Positions 18,387 through 27,221 of a stretch of DNA of 64,000 nucleotides are shown piece after piece (within the stretch, counting starts at the first letter, position 1; the number at the start of each line of letters is the position of its first letter). A program made the position numbers and the translations under genes. Source of the DNA: Clostridium_S neuense (GTDB taxonomy: Bacteria; Bacillota; Clostridia; Clostridiales; Clostridiaceae); the NCBI RefSeq assembly GCF_045310695.1, contig NZ_JBJIAA010000009.1:155201-219200 (forward strand), written 5' to 3'. The notes beneath the pieces are model-generated. The model did no database searches, was not told the DNA's origin, and saw only the letters and a program-made list of their open reading frames with translations.

Positions 18387-19505
18387 TTAAAAATTAATTT
18401 TATTCCTTCTCATACCTATGTTAATCACAATTCCAAGGCTTATAAAGCCCGTTAGCATTGAACTTCCTCCATAGCTTACAAAAGGAAGTGCTATACCTGA
18501 AATAGGCATAATTCCTATTGTCATTCCTATGTTTTGAAGTATGGAAAATAAAAACGCTGATGCAATTCCAATACAAAATATCTTTCCAAATATATCTTTA
18601 GACTTTTTAGATACACTTACAATTTTATAAAGTAATAATAAATATATTAATACCAAAATAATTCCACCTACAAGACCCCACTCTTCACCTATCACAGAAA
18701 ATATGAAATCAGTATGTGTTTCTGGAATATATCCTCCTTGTATCTGAGTCCCCTTTAAAAAACCTTTTCCAAGTATTCCTCCTGAGCCTATACCTATCTC
18801 CGATTGTATAAGCTGAAGTCCTGTAGAATTGATGTATTTTTCAGGATTCAAAAAACTAGTAAATCTTTCTTTCCAATAAGCCTGCATAAGTGAAGTATTC
18901 CAAACTGCAGCTATTCCTAATATTATAGTAAGAATACCTCCAAAAATAACCCTCAAATCAAGCCCTGCAATAAAAAACATACCTAAAACTATAAAAAAGC
19001 ATACCTCAGTCATTCCCATATCCGGCTGAACTACTATTAAAATCATAGGTACTGCTGCATAAAAAAGGAGTATAAAGAAATTTTTTATATTATTTATGTC
19101 ACCTTTCATAACATCCAGCTTCTTAGCAATTAAAATTATAAGAGCAACCTTTGCAAATTCTGAAGGCTGAATAGCCCTTTGTCCTATAGCAATCCATCCT
19201 TTAGCTCCATTTACTGTGGATCCAGCAACTTTATTAATTATAAGAAGCACAATTGAAGCCCAATAAATAATTTCCGCATAATCAATTAAAACCCTATAAT
19301 CAAATTTAATTATTACATAAACAATTATAAGTCCAATAATTCCCCAAGCAATTTGAAGCTTCCAGTTGCCTCCAAGCTTAGTATTATTATGAACAGCACT
19401 ATAAATATTAACTGAGCTAAAAGCTACAAGGAGTATAGGTATTATAATCAACCACAAATCCATCTGCTGCAGTAATCTTTTATCTATCTTAAATTTTTTA
19501 AGCAT
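18387..19505 (-). CDS. rodA: RodA/FtsW/SpoVE-family peptidoglycan glycosyltransferase
   Basis: The 372-residue protein has about ten membrane helices and SEDS signatures: WKERFTSFLNPE, GSGGILGKGF, PETHTDFIFSVIGEEWGL and the C-terminal PFVSYGGSSM. It polymerises lipid II, together with a class B penicillin-binding protein, for side-wall growth. Being near minDE and SpoIVF genes it is most likely RodA, though FtsW or SpoVE paralogues look alike. It lies upstream of the M23 gene on the same strand and is separated from minE by a terminator. Confidence 0.88.
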   Translation of the reverse strand: MLKKFKIDKRLLQQMDLWLIIIPILLVAFSSVNIYSAVHNNTKLGGNWKLQIAWGIIGLIIVYVIIKFDYRVLIDYAEIIYWASIVLLIINKVAGSTVNGAKGWIAIGQRAIQPSEFAKVALIILIAKKLDVMKGDINNIKNFFILLFYAAVPMILIVVQPDMGMTEVCFFIVLGMFFIAGLDLRVIFGGILTIILGIAAVWNTSLMQAYWKERFTSFLNPEKYINSTGLQLIQSEIGIGSGGILGKGFLKGTQIQGGYIPETHTDFIFSVIGEEWGLVGGIILVLIYLLLLYKIVSVSKKSKDIFGKIFCIGIASAFLFSILQNIGMTIGIMPISGIALPFVSYGGSSMLTGFISLGIVINIGMRRNKINF

Positions 19506-19596
19506 ATTTGCCCCTCCAAAATATTATAAGCTCCTTAAATTAAACAAAACAAATAGGGCTTAATGCCCTTCGAATTTTATTATATCATAAAAAAAT

Positions 19597-19632
19597 AAAA
19601 AAACTATGTACAATATTTAAAAAATACATAGC
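19597..19632 (-). terminator. Terminator after minE
   Basis: On the minus strand CTATGTA (19631-19625) pairs with TACATAG (19610-19604), and a T-run follows. It separates minDE from rodA. A weaker GGGC/GCCC hairpin lies at about 19555-19572. Confidence 0.7.
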
Positions 19633-19643
19633 CTTTTATTTGC

Positions 19644-19904
19644 TTATTTGTTTTTTGCTCTTTTAATTGGTATGTTAGCAACTAAAGCTGGAGAATTGCC
19701 TTCCTCCAAATCTGTCTTTGTAAGCTTAACCTCAACATCCGAATTATCTATTTCCACATATTTCGCAATTACATTTAGTATTTCTCCTTTTATGGCTTCT
19801 AAAAGTTCTGGAGATAAATCCGCTCTATCATGTATCAATATTAACTTTAATCTTTCTTTTGCAACATCCTTAGATGATGGTCTAAATATACTGAAAAGAT
19901 CCAT
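19644..19904 (-). CDS. minE: Cell division topological specificity factor MinE
   Basis: The 86-residue protein starts MDLFSIFRPSSKDVAKERL and contains KLILIHDRADLSPE, matching MinE. It stimulates MinD ATPase and confines division inhibition to the poles. The ATG at 19904 has GGAG eight bases upstream; a GTG nine bases earlier is also possible. It follows minD by a few bases. Confidence 0.93.
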   Translation of the reverse strand: MDLFSIFRPSSKDVAKERLKLILIHDRADLSPELLEAIKGEILNVIAKYVEIDNSDVEVKLTKTDLEEGNSPALVANIPIKRAKNK

Positions 19905-19915
19905 AATACTCACTC

Positions 19916-20713
19916 CTATTTAACATTAAACAATCTTTTAATTGCTGAAATTAGTCCTCCACCCTTTTCCTCAGAGGTGTGAAATGGAACCTCATCTCCA
20001 GTTATCCTTCTTGCAATATCTCTAAATGCTCTTCCTGCCTTAGAGTTGTCATTTAAAACTATTGGTTCGCCTCTATTTGTGGATACGGTTATTTCTCTAT
20101 CATTTGGGACTGCCCCTATAAGCTTTATAGCTAAATTATCAATAACATCCTCTATACCGAGCATGTCCCCTCTTTTTACCATCTCGTAGTCAATTCTATT
20201 CACTATAACTTGGTGATTATCCAAGCCCTTTGCATCTAATTTTCCAATTACCCTATCAGCATCTCTTACAGAAGTAACTTCTGGATTAACTACAATTAAC
20301 GCTCTATCAGCTCCAATTATGGCATTTTCAAAACCTTGTTCAATTCCTGCAGGGCAATCTATAAGGACGTAATCTGTATCTGTTTTAAGTTCATTAATTA
20401 GATTAAGCATATCTTCTGGTTTAACATCATTTTTATCTTTTGTCTGTGCTGTTGGAAGTAAAAATAAATTTTCATATCTCTTATCTTTTATAAGTGCTTG
20501 CTTTAATCTACAATTTTCTTCTATTACATCTAAGAGGGTAAAAACAATTCTATTTTCTAGTCCCATAAGTACATCTAAATTTCTAAGTCCAGTATCCCCA
20601 TCAACAAGTACAACTTTTTTGCCCATACCAGCTAGTGCAGTACCTATATTAGCTGTTGTAGTAGTTTTTCCAACCCCTCCCTTGCCAGATGTTATTACTA
20701 TAGCCTCTCCCAT
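19916..20713 (-). CDS. minD: Septum site-determining ATPase MinD
   Basis: The 265-residue protein has the deviant Walker A motif GKGGVGKTTTTANIG near its start, LIDCPAGIEQGF, and a C-terminal amphipathic helix ending AIKRLFNVK that binds the membrane. The ATG at 20713 was chosen because GGAGGT lies eight bases upstream. MinD normally works with MinC and MinE; minE follows directly but no minC lies upstream, where the strand changes to an ABC permease gene. Confidence 0.95.
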   Translation of the reverse strand: MGEAIVITSGKGGVGKTTTTANIGTALAGMGKKVVLVDGDTGLRNLDVLMGLENRIVFTLLDVIEENCRLKQALIKDKRYENLFLLPTAQTKDKNDVKPEDMLNLINELKTDTDYVLIDCPAGIEQGFENAIIGADRALIVVNPEVTSVRDADRVIGKLDAKGLDNHQVIVNRIDYEMVKRGDMLGIEDVIDNLAIKLIGAVPNDREITVSTNRGEPIVLNDNSKAGRAFRDIARRITGDEVPFHTSEEKGGGLISAIKRLFNVK

Positions 20714-20728
20714 AAATATTACCTCCAT

Positions 20729-20960
20729 AAAATATTTTATATTGAAAAATACTAAAATTAAAATATACTATAACGCTTTCATCAATTTTTCTAAATAATT
20801 AACTCCACTATATTTTATTCTCCAAAAAACAAAAAAATCCTTCTAAATATTAAATGAAATTTTTAATGCACACAATAATAGCTGTAAATTATTTTCCACA
20901 TAAAGTATATTTTGCCATAATACTTTATAAGCTATATAATGTTTATATATTGTGAAGGGA
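20729..20960. other. Divergent intergenic region between minD and the ABC permease
   Basis: About 230 AT-rich bases without a convincing reading frame. It must hold promoters for both divergent genes, but I could not assign unambiguous boxes. Confidence 0.4.
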
Positions 20961-20970
20961 TGTGGTATGT

Positions 20971-22263
20971 ATGGGATCGTACAAATTTGCAATAAAAACA
21001 CTTAAATCAAATTTTAAAGAAAGTATTTCCTATTTATGTTCAATGATCTTTCCAATTGCAATAATATTTAACCTCTTAAATATTATGTGTAATACAGAAT
21101 TTACATCAAAATATTCTGATGGAAGATCGGCCTGCTCGCTTATAATATTCCTGCTCTGTCTTTTAGTATGTATTTTCACATTTTACTCAAATTCACACTT
21201 TGTTACTACAACCTCAAAAGAATTAGGTGCCGCTGCTTTAAGCGGTGTACATCCAAGTAGACTAGGCAGAATCTTACTATTTCAAAATACAATACTTGAA
21301 ATGGCTGCAAGTTTTTTAGGAATATTATTAGGCTTTATTATGATGCCAATATTTTCAAAGGTAATGTATTTAGCTTTAAATTCATCCGGAAATTTATTTT
21401 TTATATCAAGTGGAAGTTTAGGAGGTACACTAGCTATTCTACTTTTACAACTTTCATATGTTAGTTTAGGTGATTATGGATATGTATCGACAAGAGAAAT
21501 TATCGATTTAATTAAGGTCAAAAGAAAGCCACCTTTAAATTTTAAATTACTTAAATTCAATCCAGTTACTTATGCTGTATTTTACTTTTTGCCTATATTA
21601 TTTCTCTTTTTAAGCATGCTGCAAAAAAATCATTTTGACCTATTTGTAAGATTCTCTATGACTTTTTCCTTTATAAGTATTTTAGGTCTTGCTAAGTATT
21701 ATATTCCCTTTAAAATATTAGAATTAAAAAAGGATAAATACGCTAATAGCAAACTCACATTAATATCCTTAGGAAATTTACATTTTTCACTTAAACGTAC
21801 AGTTCTTCTAATAACTCTACTTTCAGGCGTTATTGAAACACTACTTTATATAATGAATGTATCTAATGATCCTGGTTTAAAAGTGATATGTGTATTTTCA
21901 TACATAACAGTTTTGCTTTTAATATCCAGCAGCATAGTATACAAATTTATAATGGAGATGCCATCAAAAATACGTACATTTAAACAGCTTACTTTAATTG
22001 GATATATAAAGCCTCAATTAAATACGATAATCAATAAAGAAATTTTTCTACTTTATTCAATAATAATTGGACTACCTTTAATCCATTTTTGCACTTTAAT
22101 TTATATGTTTGTTTCATCTGGAAAACTTTCTATTATTTTATCTTTAGTTTTAATTTTAATTTTTCTATTTATATTTTTAACTGGAGCATTTATATCGTTT
22201 GTAATTTATAAAAAATCTATATTCAAATCAAATGATATAGGACTCAACAAATTTGCACTATAA
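20971..22263 (+). CDS. FtsX-like ABC transporter permease
   Basis: The 430-residue protein has about ten predicted membrane helices in two blocks, with an FtsX/MacB-type first block (AALSGVHPSRLGRILLFQNT looks like the coupling region). It resembles BceB-type permeases but is about 200 residues shorter and lacks the large extracellular sensor domain. The ATG at 20971 follows GAAGGGA; a GTG nine bases earlier is possible. It probably works with an ATPase of the type encoded at 22361-23125, though that gene points the other way. Role in peptide antibiotic resistance is an inference. Confidence 0.75.
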   Translation: MGSYKFAIKTLKSNFKESISYLCSMIFPIAIIFNLLNIMCNTEFTSKYSDGRSACSLIIFLLCLLVCIFTFYSNSHFVTTTSKELGAAALSGVHPSRLGRILLFQNTILEMAASFLGILLGFIMMPIFSKVMYLALNSSGNLFFISSGSLGGTLAILLLQLSYVSLGDYGYVSTREIIDLIKVKRKPPLNFKLLKFNPVTYAVFYFLPILFLFLSMLQKNHFDLFVRFSMTFSFISILGLAKYYIPFKILELKKDKYANSKLTLISLGNLHFSLKRTVLLITLLSGVIETLLYIMNVSNDPGLKVICVFSYITVLLLISSSIVYKFIMEMPSKIRTFKQLTLIGYIKPQLNTIINKEIFLLYSIIIGLPLIHFCTLIYMFVSSGKLSIILSLVLILIFLFIFLTGAFISFVIYKKSIFKSNDIGLNKFAL

Positions 22264-22360
22264 ACATTTCGGGGTTTGGGCAAAAACCCCTGTGATTTGT
22301 CAATCATGTATTAGTCATATTAAGTTAGAGGACTGGATTAAAATCAGCCCCCATATATGT

Positions 22361-23125
22361 TTATGCAATATCAAAAAAACTCTGTGACTCTCTTGAAGTT
22401 ATGTCCACAATTTTGTAAAAAAACTCCTTTTGGGTTAAATTGTTTCTTTCGAGGGTTTCTTCTATTTTTCCATCCCTTAAAAATATCAATTTTTTCGCAT
22501 AACTTGCAATCATTGAATCATGCGTAACCATTAAAACTGCAGTACCATACTTTTCATTACGTTCTTTAATTATCTTTAAAAGTTCATGAGAATTTTTAGA
22601 ATCCAAACTTCCTGTAGGTTCATCAGCTATTATTAATTTAGGATTGGTAACAAGTGCTCTAGCAGCCGCTGCTCTTTGCCTTTGACCTCCAGAACATTCC
22701 TCTGGAAACTTATCTATTATTTCTGAAATGTTTAATTCATTTATAATAGCTTCAGTTTTCTTATTTATTTCTTCCCTCTTTTGACCTGCAAGCACTAAAG
22801 GTACTCCTACATTTTCTCTTATTGTAAGAGAATCAATCAAATTAAATTCCTGAAAGATAAATCCCATATTTTCATATCTAAACTTCCCAATCTGCTTATC
22901 ACTCATAGAAAAAATATCCTTACCATTTATCTCTATTATGCCCTTACTTGGTCTATCCACCGTTGATATAACATTTAAAAATGTAGATTTTCCTGATCCA
23001 GATGGTCCCATTATGCAAATAAAATCGCCTTCTTTAACTGTAAGACCTACATTTTTCAAAACATTAACAGGATTTTTTCCACCATAGTTTTTTATAATAT
23101 TTTTTGCAGATATTATGCTCTCCAT
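22361..23125 (-). CDS. ABC transporter ATP-binding protein (BceA/MacB type)
   Basis: The 254-residue protein has Walker A GPSGSGKST, the Q-loop IFQEFNLI, the signature CSGGQRQRAAAARAL, Walker B LIIADEPTGSLD and the H-loop MVTHDS. It belongs to the family that energises FtsX-like permeases such as BceAB or LolCDE types. The C-terminal extension after the core (about 225-254) is typical of BceA-type proteins. Its natural partner would be an FtsX-like permease; the only one nearby is on the opposite strand, converging on this gene. Confidence 0.88.
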   Translation of the reverse strand: MESIISAKNIIKNYGGKNPVNVLKNVGLTVKEGDFICIMGPSGSGKSTFLNVISTVDRPSKGIIEINGKDIFSMSDKQIGKFRYENMGFIFQEFNLIDSLTIRENVGVPLVLAGQKREEINKKTEAIINELNISEIIDKFPEECSGGQRQRAAAARALVTNPKLIIADEPTGSLDSKNSHELLKIIKERNEKYGTAVLMVTHDSMIASYAKKLIFLRDGKIEETLERNNLTQKEFFYKIVDITSRESQSFFDIA

Positions 23126-23257
23126 TATATCTCCACCTTATTTTCATAATTTTTGATTTAAGTAAATTATTTATATTTATAGAAAAATTATATCACTTTT
23201 CAAAAATATTTAACAATTTAAATATTCTCAGCTTATTTATCTGCAAAGATTTGCGCC
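23126..23257. other. Upstream region of the ABC ATPase gene
   Basis: AT-rich sequence that should include the minus-strand promoter for the ATPase gene. No reading frame of its own is supported. Confidence 0.4.
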
Positions 23258-23289
23258 TAAAATTCCGTAGGAACGGAGGAATTTTTTCC
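23258..23289. terminator. Hairpin resembling a terminator
   Basis: AAATTCC (about 23260-23265) pairs with GGAATTT (about 23278-23285) and is followed by a T-run on the plus strand. No gene ends here on the plus strand, so it may be part of the repeat element to its right. Confidence 0.5.
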
Positions 23290-23306
23290 TTACACCCCAC
23301 ACCCCC

Positions 23307-23508
23307 GGAGAGCTAAGTAACAATGCTGAAGGAACGATTAAAAAAAATCCTAATAAATCTTGGCTAAAAAATCGTAAAATGCTTAGATGTTTCAATCTGC
23401 CTAAGCGTTTCCCCCGCGAGTTATTGAAGCATCTTAGTATTTTACGATTTTTTCACCTTAGATTTATAGGATTTTTTTAACGCGACGAAGCATTGTTACT
23501 TAGCTCCT
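23307..23508. repeat. Large imperfect inverted repeat (MITE-like or structured element, about 200 bp)
   Basis: AGCTAAGTAACAATGCT (23311-23327) is exactly repeated in inverse as AGCATTGTTACTTAGCT (23489-23505). Inside, further matching continues for about 60 bases on each arm, including ATCGTAAAAT against ATTTTACGAT and AAAAATCCTAATAAATCT against AGATTTATAGGATTTTT. The loop is GC-richer (CCCCCGCGAG). The outermost bases GGAG and CTCC also pair. This is far longer than a terminator and looks like a miniature transposable element or long-hairpin RNA. It ends just past the stop of the VanW-like gene. Confidence 0.75.
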
Positions 23509-23512
23509 TTTT

Positions 23513-24760
23513 TTAATAAGTATCATCTGAAATAAGCTCATTTGCTATCATTTTACCATTTTGATAAGTTTGAAGATAAAGTTTTACCCTCTTACCACCC
23601 TCTACAACATCATCTACAACTTTATAAGTTTTACTTTTTAAACTTCCATCTGAATATATATTAAAAGTCTCTAGACCATTTGCTGAACTTCCTTCAATAT
23701 ATATTGGAAAATTGAATGTATTTTTAAACTGATAATCAAGCTTTCCATCATAGTCAACTGTTGCATCATGACCTAAAGAAACATAGGCTGATGGAATAGA
23801 ATGATGTGTTCTTACAGTTGGCTTAATTCCTGCAAGAAGTGCCGCATTATAAAGTGTAGTAGAAACTTGACAAATACCTCCGCCAAGTCCCATTCCTGTT
23901 GTTTTTCCTATATCAACTGGTGCCGCTTGATATCCTTTTTCAGCAGTTCTCTTTCCAAGAATTCCATTAAAGCTAAAAGTTTCTCCTGGCATTATTACCT
24001 TTCCATTTATAGTTCTTGTAGCAAGTTGAATATTCGTCATTCTTCCAGGACTTGATATTGCACCATAATTGGTACTAAACGTAGATATAAGCGTATTTAT
24101 TCCACTTAATTTTTCTTTAGTTATATTGGCTTTTACAGTCTCCATATTTCCCTGAACAACCGGATCACTACCAATTTGTCCATTTATTGCTGAAATTATA
24201 TCTTTTTTAAGCTCCTCATCTTTTAATTTAAAACCATCTTGATCAGGTGTAATAACAAAGTTAGAACCATTTTTGATTACTGAAGCATCCTTAGGATTTC
24301 TATTAACCTGATTCTTTATGGTATTTATCAAATCATCTATAGGTTTAGTATTTGAACTATAATCAAAAGAAAGCTTTATATTTTTAACTGTTGGATTTTT
24401 CAACAATTTATATCTCTCAATAACATTTCCACCTTTTCCATAATCATAAGCCTGTTTAACTGAATTATCTATATCATATTTCGCTCCAATTTGAGAATAG
24501 CCAATGGTATAAGTTTTGTTTTCTACCTTTATATTAATTTTTTTATTTTGAAGTAAACTCTGGTATTTATCGTTGAGTACTTTCTTAGCTTCCTCCTGTG
24601 TTTTTCCAGATACATCTTCATCTTCTATTATCACTCTAGGATAAATAAGACTATCATATTTTTTTACCTTTGAATAAATCTTATATCCATAAAACATTGT
24701 CCCTAAAATAACAATGATAAAACATGTAGCACCTAAAATAATCGCCCTTTTTTTGTTCAT
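23513..24760 (-). CDS. VanW-domain protein with peptidoglycan-binding_4-like domain
   Basis: The 415-residue protein has an N-terminal membrane anchor (about 5-27), a PG_binding_4-like domain (about 60-215), then a VanW domain: ATRTINGKVIMPGETFSFN, GGGICQVSTTLYNAAL, and RTHHSIPSAYV. Such proteins are extracytoplasmic and cell-wall linked, with unknown biochemical role; the name comes from vancomycin-resistance clusters, but most clostridial copies are unrelated to resistance. The gene stands alone. The ATG is preceded by GAGGTG. Confidence 0.85.
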   Translation of the reverse strand: MNKKRAIILGATCFIIVILGTMFYGYKIYSKVKKYDSLIYPRVIIEDEDVSGKTQEEAKKVLNDKYQSLLQNKKINIKVENKTYTIGYSQIGAKYDIDNSVKQAYDYGKGGNVIERYKLLKNPTVKNIKLSFDYSSNTKPIDDLINTIKNQVNRNPKDASVIKNGSNFVITPDQDGFKLKDEELKKDIISAINGQIGSDPVVQGNMETVKANITKEKLSGINTLISTFSTNYGAISSPGRMTNIQLATRTINGKVIMPGETFSFNGILGKRTAEKGYQAAPVDIGKTTGMGLGGGICQVSTTLYNAALLAGIKPTVRTHHSIPSAYVSLGHDATVDYDGKLDYQFKNTFNFPIYIEGSSANGLETFNIYSDGSLKSKTYKVVDDVVEGGKRVKLYLQTYQNGKMIANELISDDTY

Positions 24761-25155
24761 ATATACACCTCATATTTATTATACTTTTGTGCCTTAAATT
24801 TTACTATAATATTTACTATTAATATAATTCAACAATTTTTACATATATACAAATGTTCTATTTAGAATATTTGTATTCAAACTATAGGATGTTATTACTA
24901 CTTTTTTTATAATTTAATTTAATAATATTTATATTATCATTATACTAATAAAATAGCATATATCAAATTTTTTATTTTAATACACTTACAAAATTTATTG
25001 TTAATTATTACGCAGGCAAATATTGCATTTATTGCTTACCATTATATTGCCCTATCTATAATTGATTTTTAAATCAATACACTATACAATGCCTAGTTGA
25101 AAATCTTATAATCTTAAATTATTTTACAATATTACATAGTAATACAATAAATATA
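24761..25155. other. AT-rich divergent intergenic region
   Basis: About 400 very AT-rich bases lie between the divergent VanW-like and regulator genes. I find no supported reading frame or RNA. Promoters for both genes must lie in it or at its edges. Confidence 0.4.
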
Positions 25156-25184
25156 TTTACATTACATTTTTATAGTGTTATTAT
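25156..25184 (+). promoter_or_regulatory. Promoter of the TPR/HTH regulator gene
   Basis: TTTACA at 25156-25161 and TATTAT at 25179-25184 are 17 bases apart. Transcription would begin around 25191, which excludes the in-frame ATG at 25192 and supports the start at 25237. Confidence 0.65.
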
Positions 25185-25236
25185 AACTATAATGATAAAA
25201 TTTTTGTTTAATTTTAGAAGCAAAGGGGTTTTATAC

Positions 25237-26544
25237 ATGGCGAATCCTGGATTGCTATTACCTGGAGATAAAATAAAAGTATTAAGAAAAAAATACAAAT
25301 TGAGTCAAGAAGATCTTGCTGGTTCTAATATTTCTAAAAGCTTAATAAATGAAATTGAAAGCAACAAAGCAAGCATAACTTTTAGAACAGCTGAAATAAT
25401 AATAACTAATTTAAATAAAATAGCTAAGCAAAAAAACTTTGTTGTTAATGAAACAGTTGATTATTTAATAGACGATGAATTTTCTCAGGTTATAAAAATT
25501 ATTGATGACTACATAAACGAACTAAAGACATTAATCACTTCCAAAAATCCTAGTTTCATTAAAACCCTTAAAGAAGTAGAAGAATTTTTAATTAGTTGGG
25601 ATATTAAAGAGAAAAAAATAATAGTTTATGAACTTGCTGGAGATTATTTCTATAATCAAAACGATATAAATAAAAGCGTAATTTATTATGAAAAAGCTTT
25701 GACTTTAATAGGGAAGTTGTTTCCAAGTAATCAATTACTAGTTCTTTTAAGAAAGTTATCTATGCTTTATGGGTATATAGGAAAATACGATGAAGATATA
25801 GAAATTTGCGATTTTGCTTTAAATCACTTTTTAGATATGACTGATGATTACAATACAATCTTTACATATAACAGTGCAGTATGCTATAGACTATTGAAAA
25901 ATTACGATAAAGCTTTAGAAAACCTTGAAAGAGCAGAAAATACTGTAGATAAAAGCGATTTAATAAAGTTATTTAAAATCTTGATAGAAAAAGCAATCTG
26001 TTTAAAATATAAAGGCTGTTTTCATAAATCAATCAATACATATAATAAAATTTTAACTTTTTTAGATGATAAAAATATAGATAAAAAAATATCAACTTAT
26101 ATAAACATTGTTAACTTATATATGACTCTTAATGACCGACCTAAAATAGATAAATATTTTAAAATAATACTTAGCAAATTAAATTGCATTAATATCAATA
26201 ATCAATACACATCAAGTATATATTTTGAATTAGGAAAAATTTATGAATATCTAGATAATAATTCAGATGCTGAAATATACTATTTAAAATCCTTAAACCT
26301 CTGTAAAGAGCATAAAAATTATGTTTTAGCAAATGAAGTATTATCTGCTTTGATAAAATTATATGAACTACTAAATAACGTCGAAAAAATGGACAAACTA
26401 AAAAATGAAATATTTTTAATTTCATCAAAACAAGAAAGAATAGATAATATGCTCATGTATAAACTAATTAATTTTTATAGTAGTATTAATGATATTGTTA
26501 AAGTCAAAGAAATATCTATCTTTGCTTTAAATAATTTTACTTAA
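25237..26544 (+). CDS. RRNPP-type HTH/TPR quorum-sensing regulator
   Basis: The 435-residue protein has an N-terminal XRE-type helix-turn-helix (about 10-65; KIKVLRKKYKLSQEDLAG) and a long all-helical C-terminal part made of TPR repeats (for example YYEKALTLIGKLFPSN and NYDKALENLERAEN). This is the layout of RRNPP regulators, which bind a small re-imported peptide in the TPR region. A 52-codon exported-peptide gene follows 30 bases downstream on the same strand, the expected partner. Clostridium species carry several such pairs, some linked to solvent formation and sporulation. The start at 25237 has AAAGGGG upstream. Confidence 0.85.
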   Translation: MANPGLLLPGDKIKVLRKKYKLSQEDLAGSNISKSLINEIESNKASITFRTAEIIITNLNKIAKQKNFVVNETVDYLIDDEFSQVIKIIDDYINELKTLITSKNPSFIKTLKEVEEFLISWDIKEKKIIVYELAGDYFYNQNDINKSVIYYEKALTLIGKLFPSNQLLVLLRKLSMLYGYIGKYDEDIEICDFALNHFLDMTDDYNTIFTYNSAVCYRLLKNYDKALENLERAENTVDKSDLIKLFKILIEKAICLKYKGCFHKSINTYNKILTFLDDKNIDKKISTYINIVNLYMTLNDRPKIDKYFKIILSKLNCININNQYTSSIYFELGKIYEYLDNNSDAEIYYLKSLNLCKEHKNYVLANEVLSALIKLYELLNNVEKMDKLKNEIFLISSKQERIDNMLMYKLINFYSSINDIVKVKEISIFALNNFT

Positions 26545-26574
26545 AAACCTATAAAATAGAGGAGTGTTGATATT

Positions 26575-26733
26575 ATGAAATTAAAGAAAAATCATAAAAT
26601 TTGTTTATTACTTGCAGGTGTACTATTAACAATTTCTATTTTTGCTTTACCTAACTGTACAAAAAACTTAGGTGAAGTTGGTGGAGGCTTTATGTCTAAA
26701 GATGCCCCAATAGTTTTAAAAGTTCTACCTTAA
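26575..26733 (+). CDS. Small exported peptide, likely signalling-peptide precursor for the upstream regulator
   Basis: The 52-residue frame starts at 26575 with GAGGAG nearby upstream. It has a basic N-terminus (MKLKKNHK), a hydrophobic segment (about 9-24, signal-peptide or membrane), and a short polar C-terminal tail ending KDAPIVLKVLP. This is typical of RRNPP peptide precursors, where the C-terminal residues are released outside and re-imported. It lies in the same transcription unit as the regulator and ends in a terminator. The exact mature peptide cannot be given. Confidence 0.75.
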   Translation: MKLKKNHKICLLLAGVLLTISIFALPNCTKNLGEVGGGFMSKDAPIVLKVLP

Positions 26734-26736
26734 TAC

Positions 26737-26776
26737 AAAAATCCTGTATAACAATAGCTGTACAGGATTTTCACCT
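26737..26776 (+). terminator. Terminator of the regulator-peptide operon
   Basis: AAAATCCTGTA pairs with TACAGGATTTT, with only a few bases between the peptide stop codon and the stem. Confidence 0.8.
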
Positions 26777-26841
26777 TTATATCCATCCTATTTCTGTAGA
26801 TAAGCATATACAACAACTACTTTTTCTAAATAAATTAAAGC

Positions 26842-26888
26842 ATAAAGAAAGCAGCTAAAAGTCATAATACTTCAGCTGCTTTCTTTAT
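26842..26888. terminator. Second hairpin, likely terminator for the minus-strand small gene
   Basis: ATAAAGAAAGCAGCT (26842-26856) pairs with AGCTGCTTTCTTTAT (26874-26888). It lies past the stop of the small minus-strand gene and also downstream of the peptide operon, so it may insulate both. Confidence 0.65.
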
Positions 26889-26991
26889 ATGTTAATTTAT
26901 TGGGAGATTGATTTTCTATATCTATATAGTATATTTTATTTGTGACAACTATATGGCAACATTAAGTACAATATATTAAATGTTATCTTCT

Positions 26992-27147
26992 TTATTGTTT
27001 GTGTTTTTTTGAACCTACTCTCTTTTCAGCTGTGTCTCTCCAATCATCTGCCCTACCTGCTGCTTTAAGGCATGCAACAGTAATTAATAAAATAGTTAAT
27101 ATTAAAAGTCCTATAATTACAGCTAAATACTTGTATTTAATCGCCAT
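26992..27147 (-). CDS. Small membrane protein of unknown function (51 residues)
   Basis: The frame starts at 27147 (ATG GCG, with GGAG eight bases upstream) and ends at 26992. MAIKYKYL is followed by one strongly hydrophobic helix (about 8-25) and then a charged soluble tail with AAGRADDWRD and a basic end. I do not recognise the family. It sits between the quorum-sensing pair and the NlpC/P60 gene, with hairpins on both sides. The opposite-strand frame at 26999-27223 is a shadow: it lacks a ribosome site. Confidence 0.6.
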   Translation of the reverse strand: MAIKYKYLAVIIGLLILTILLITVACLKAAGRADDWRDTAEKRVGSKKHKQ

Positions 27148-27221
27148 GATCATTTCTCCATTCGAATTAAATTTATTTACCTATTATGTTATCCACTATT
27201 TAAAATTTAAGTCAAAAAATT

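Noticed and set aside
23104..23316. Plus-strand 70-codon frame before the large hairpin
   Set aside because: It runs into the repeat element, has no ribosome site and no recognisable protein features.
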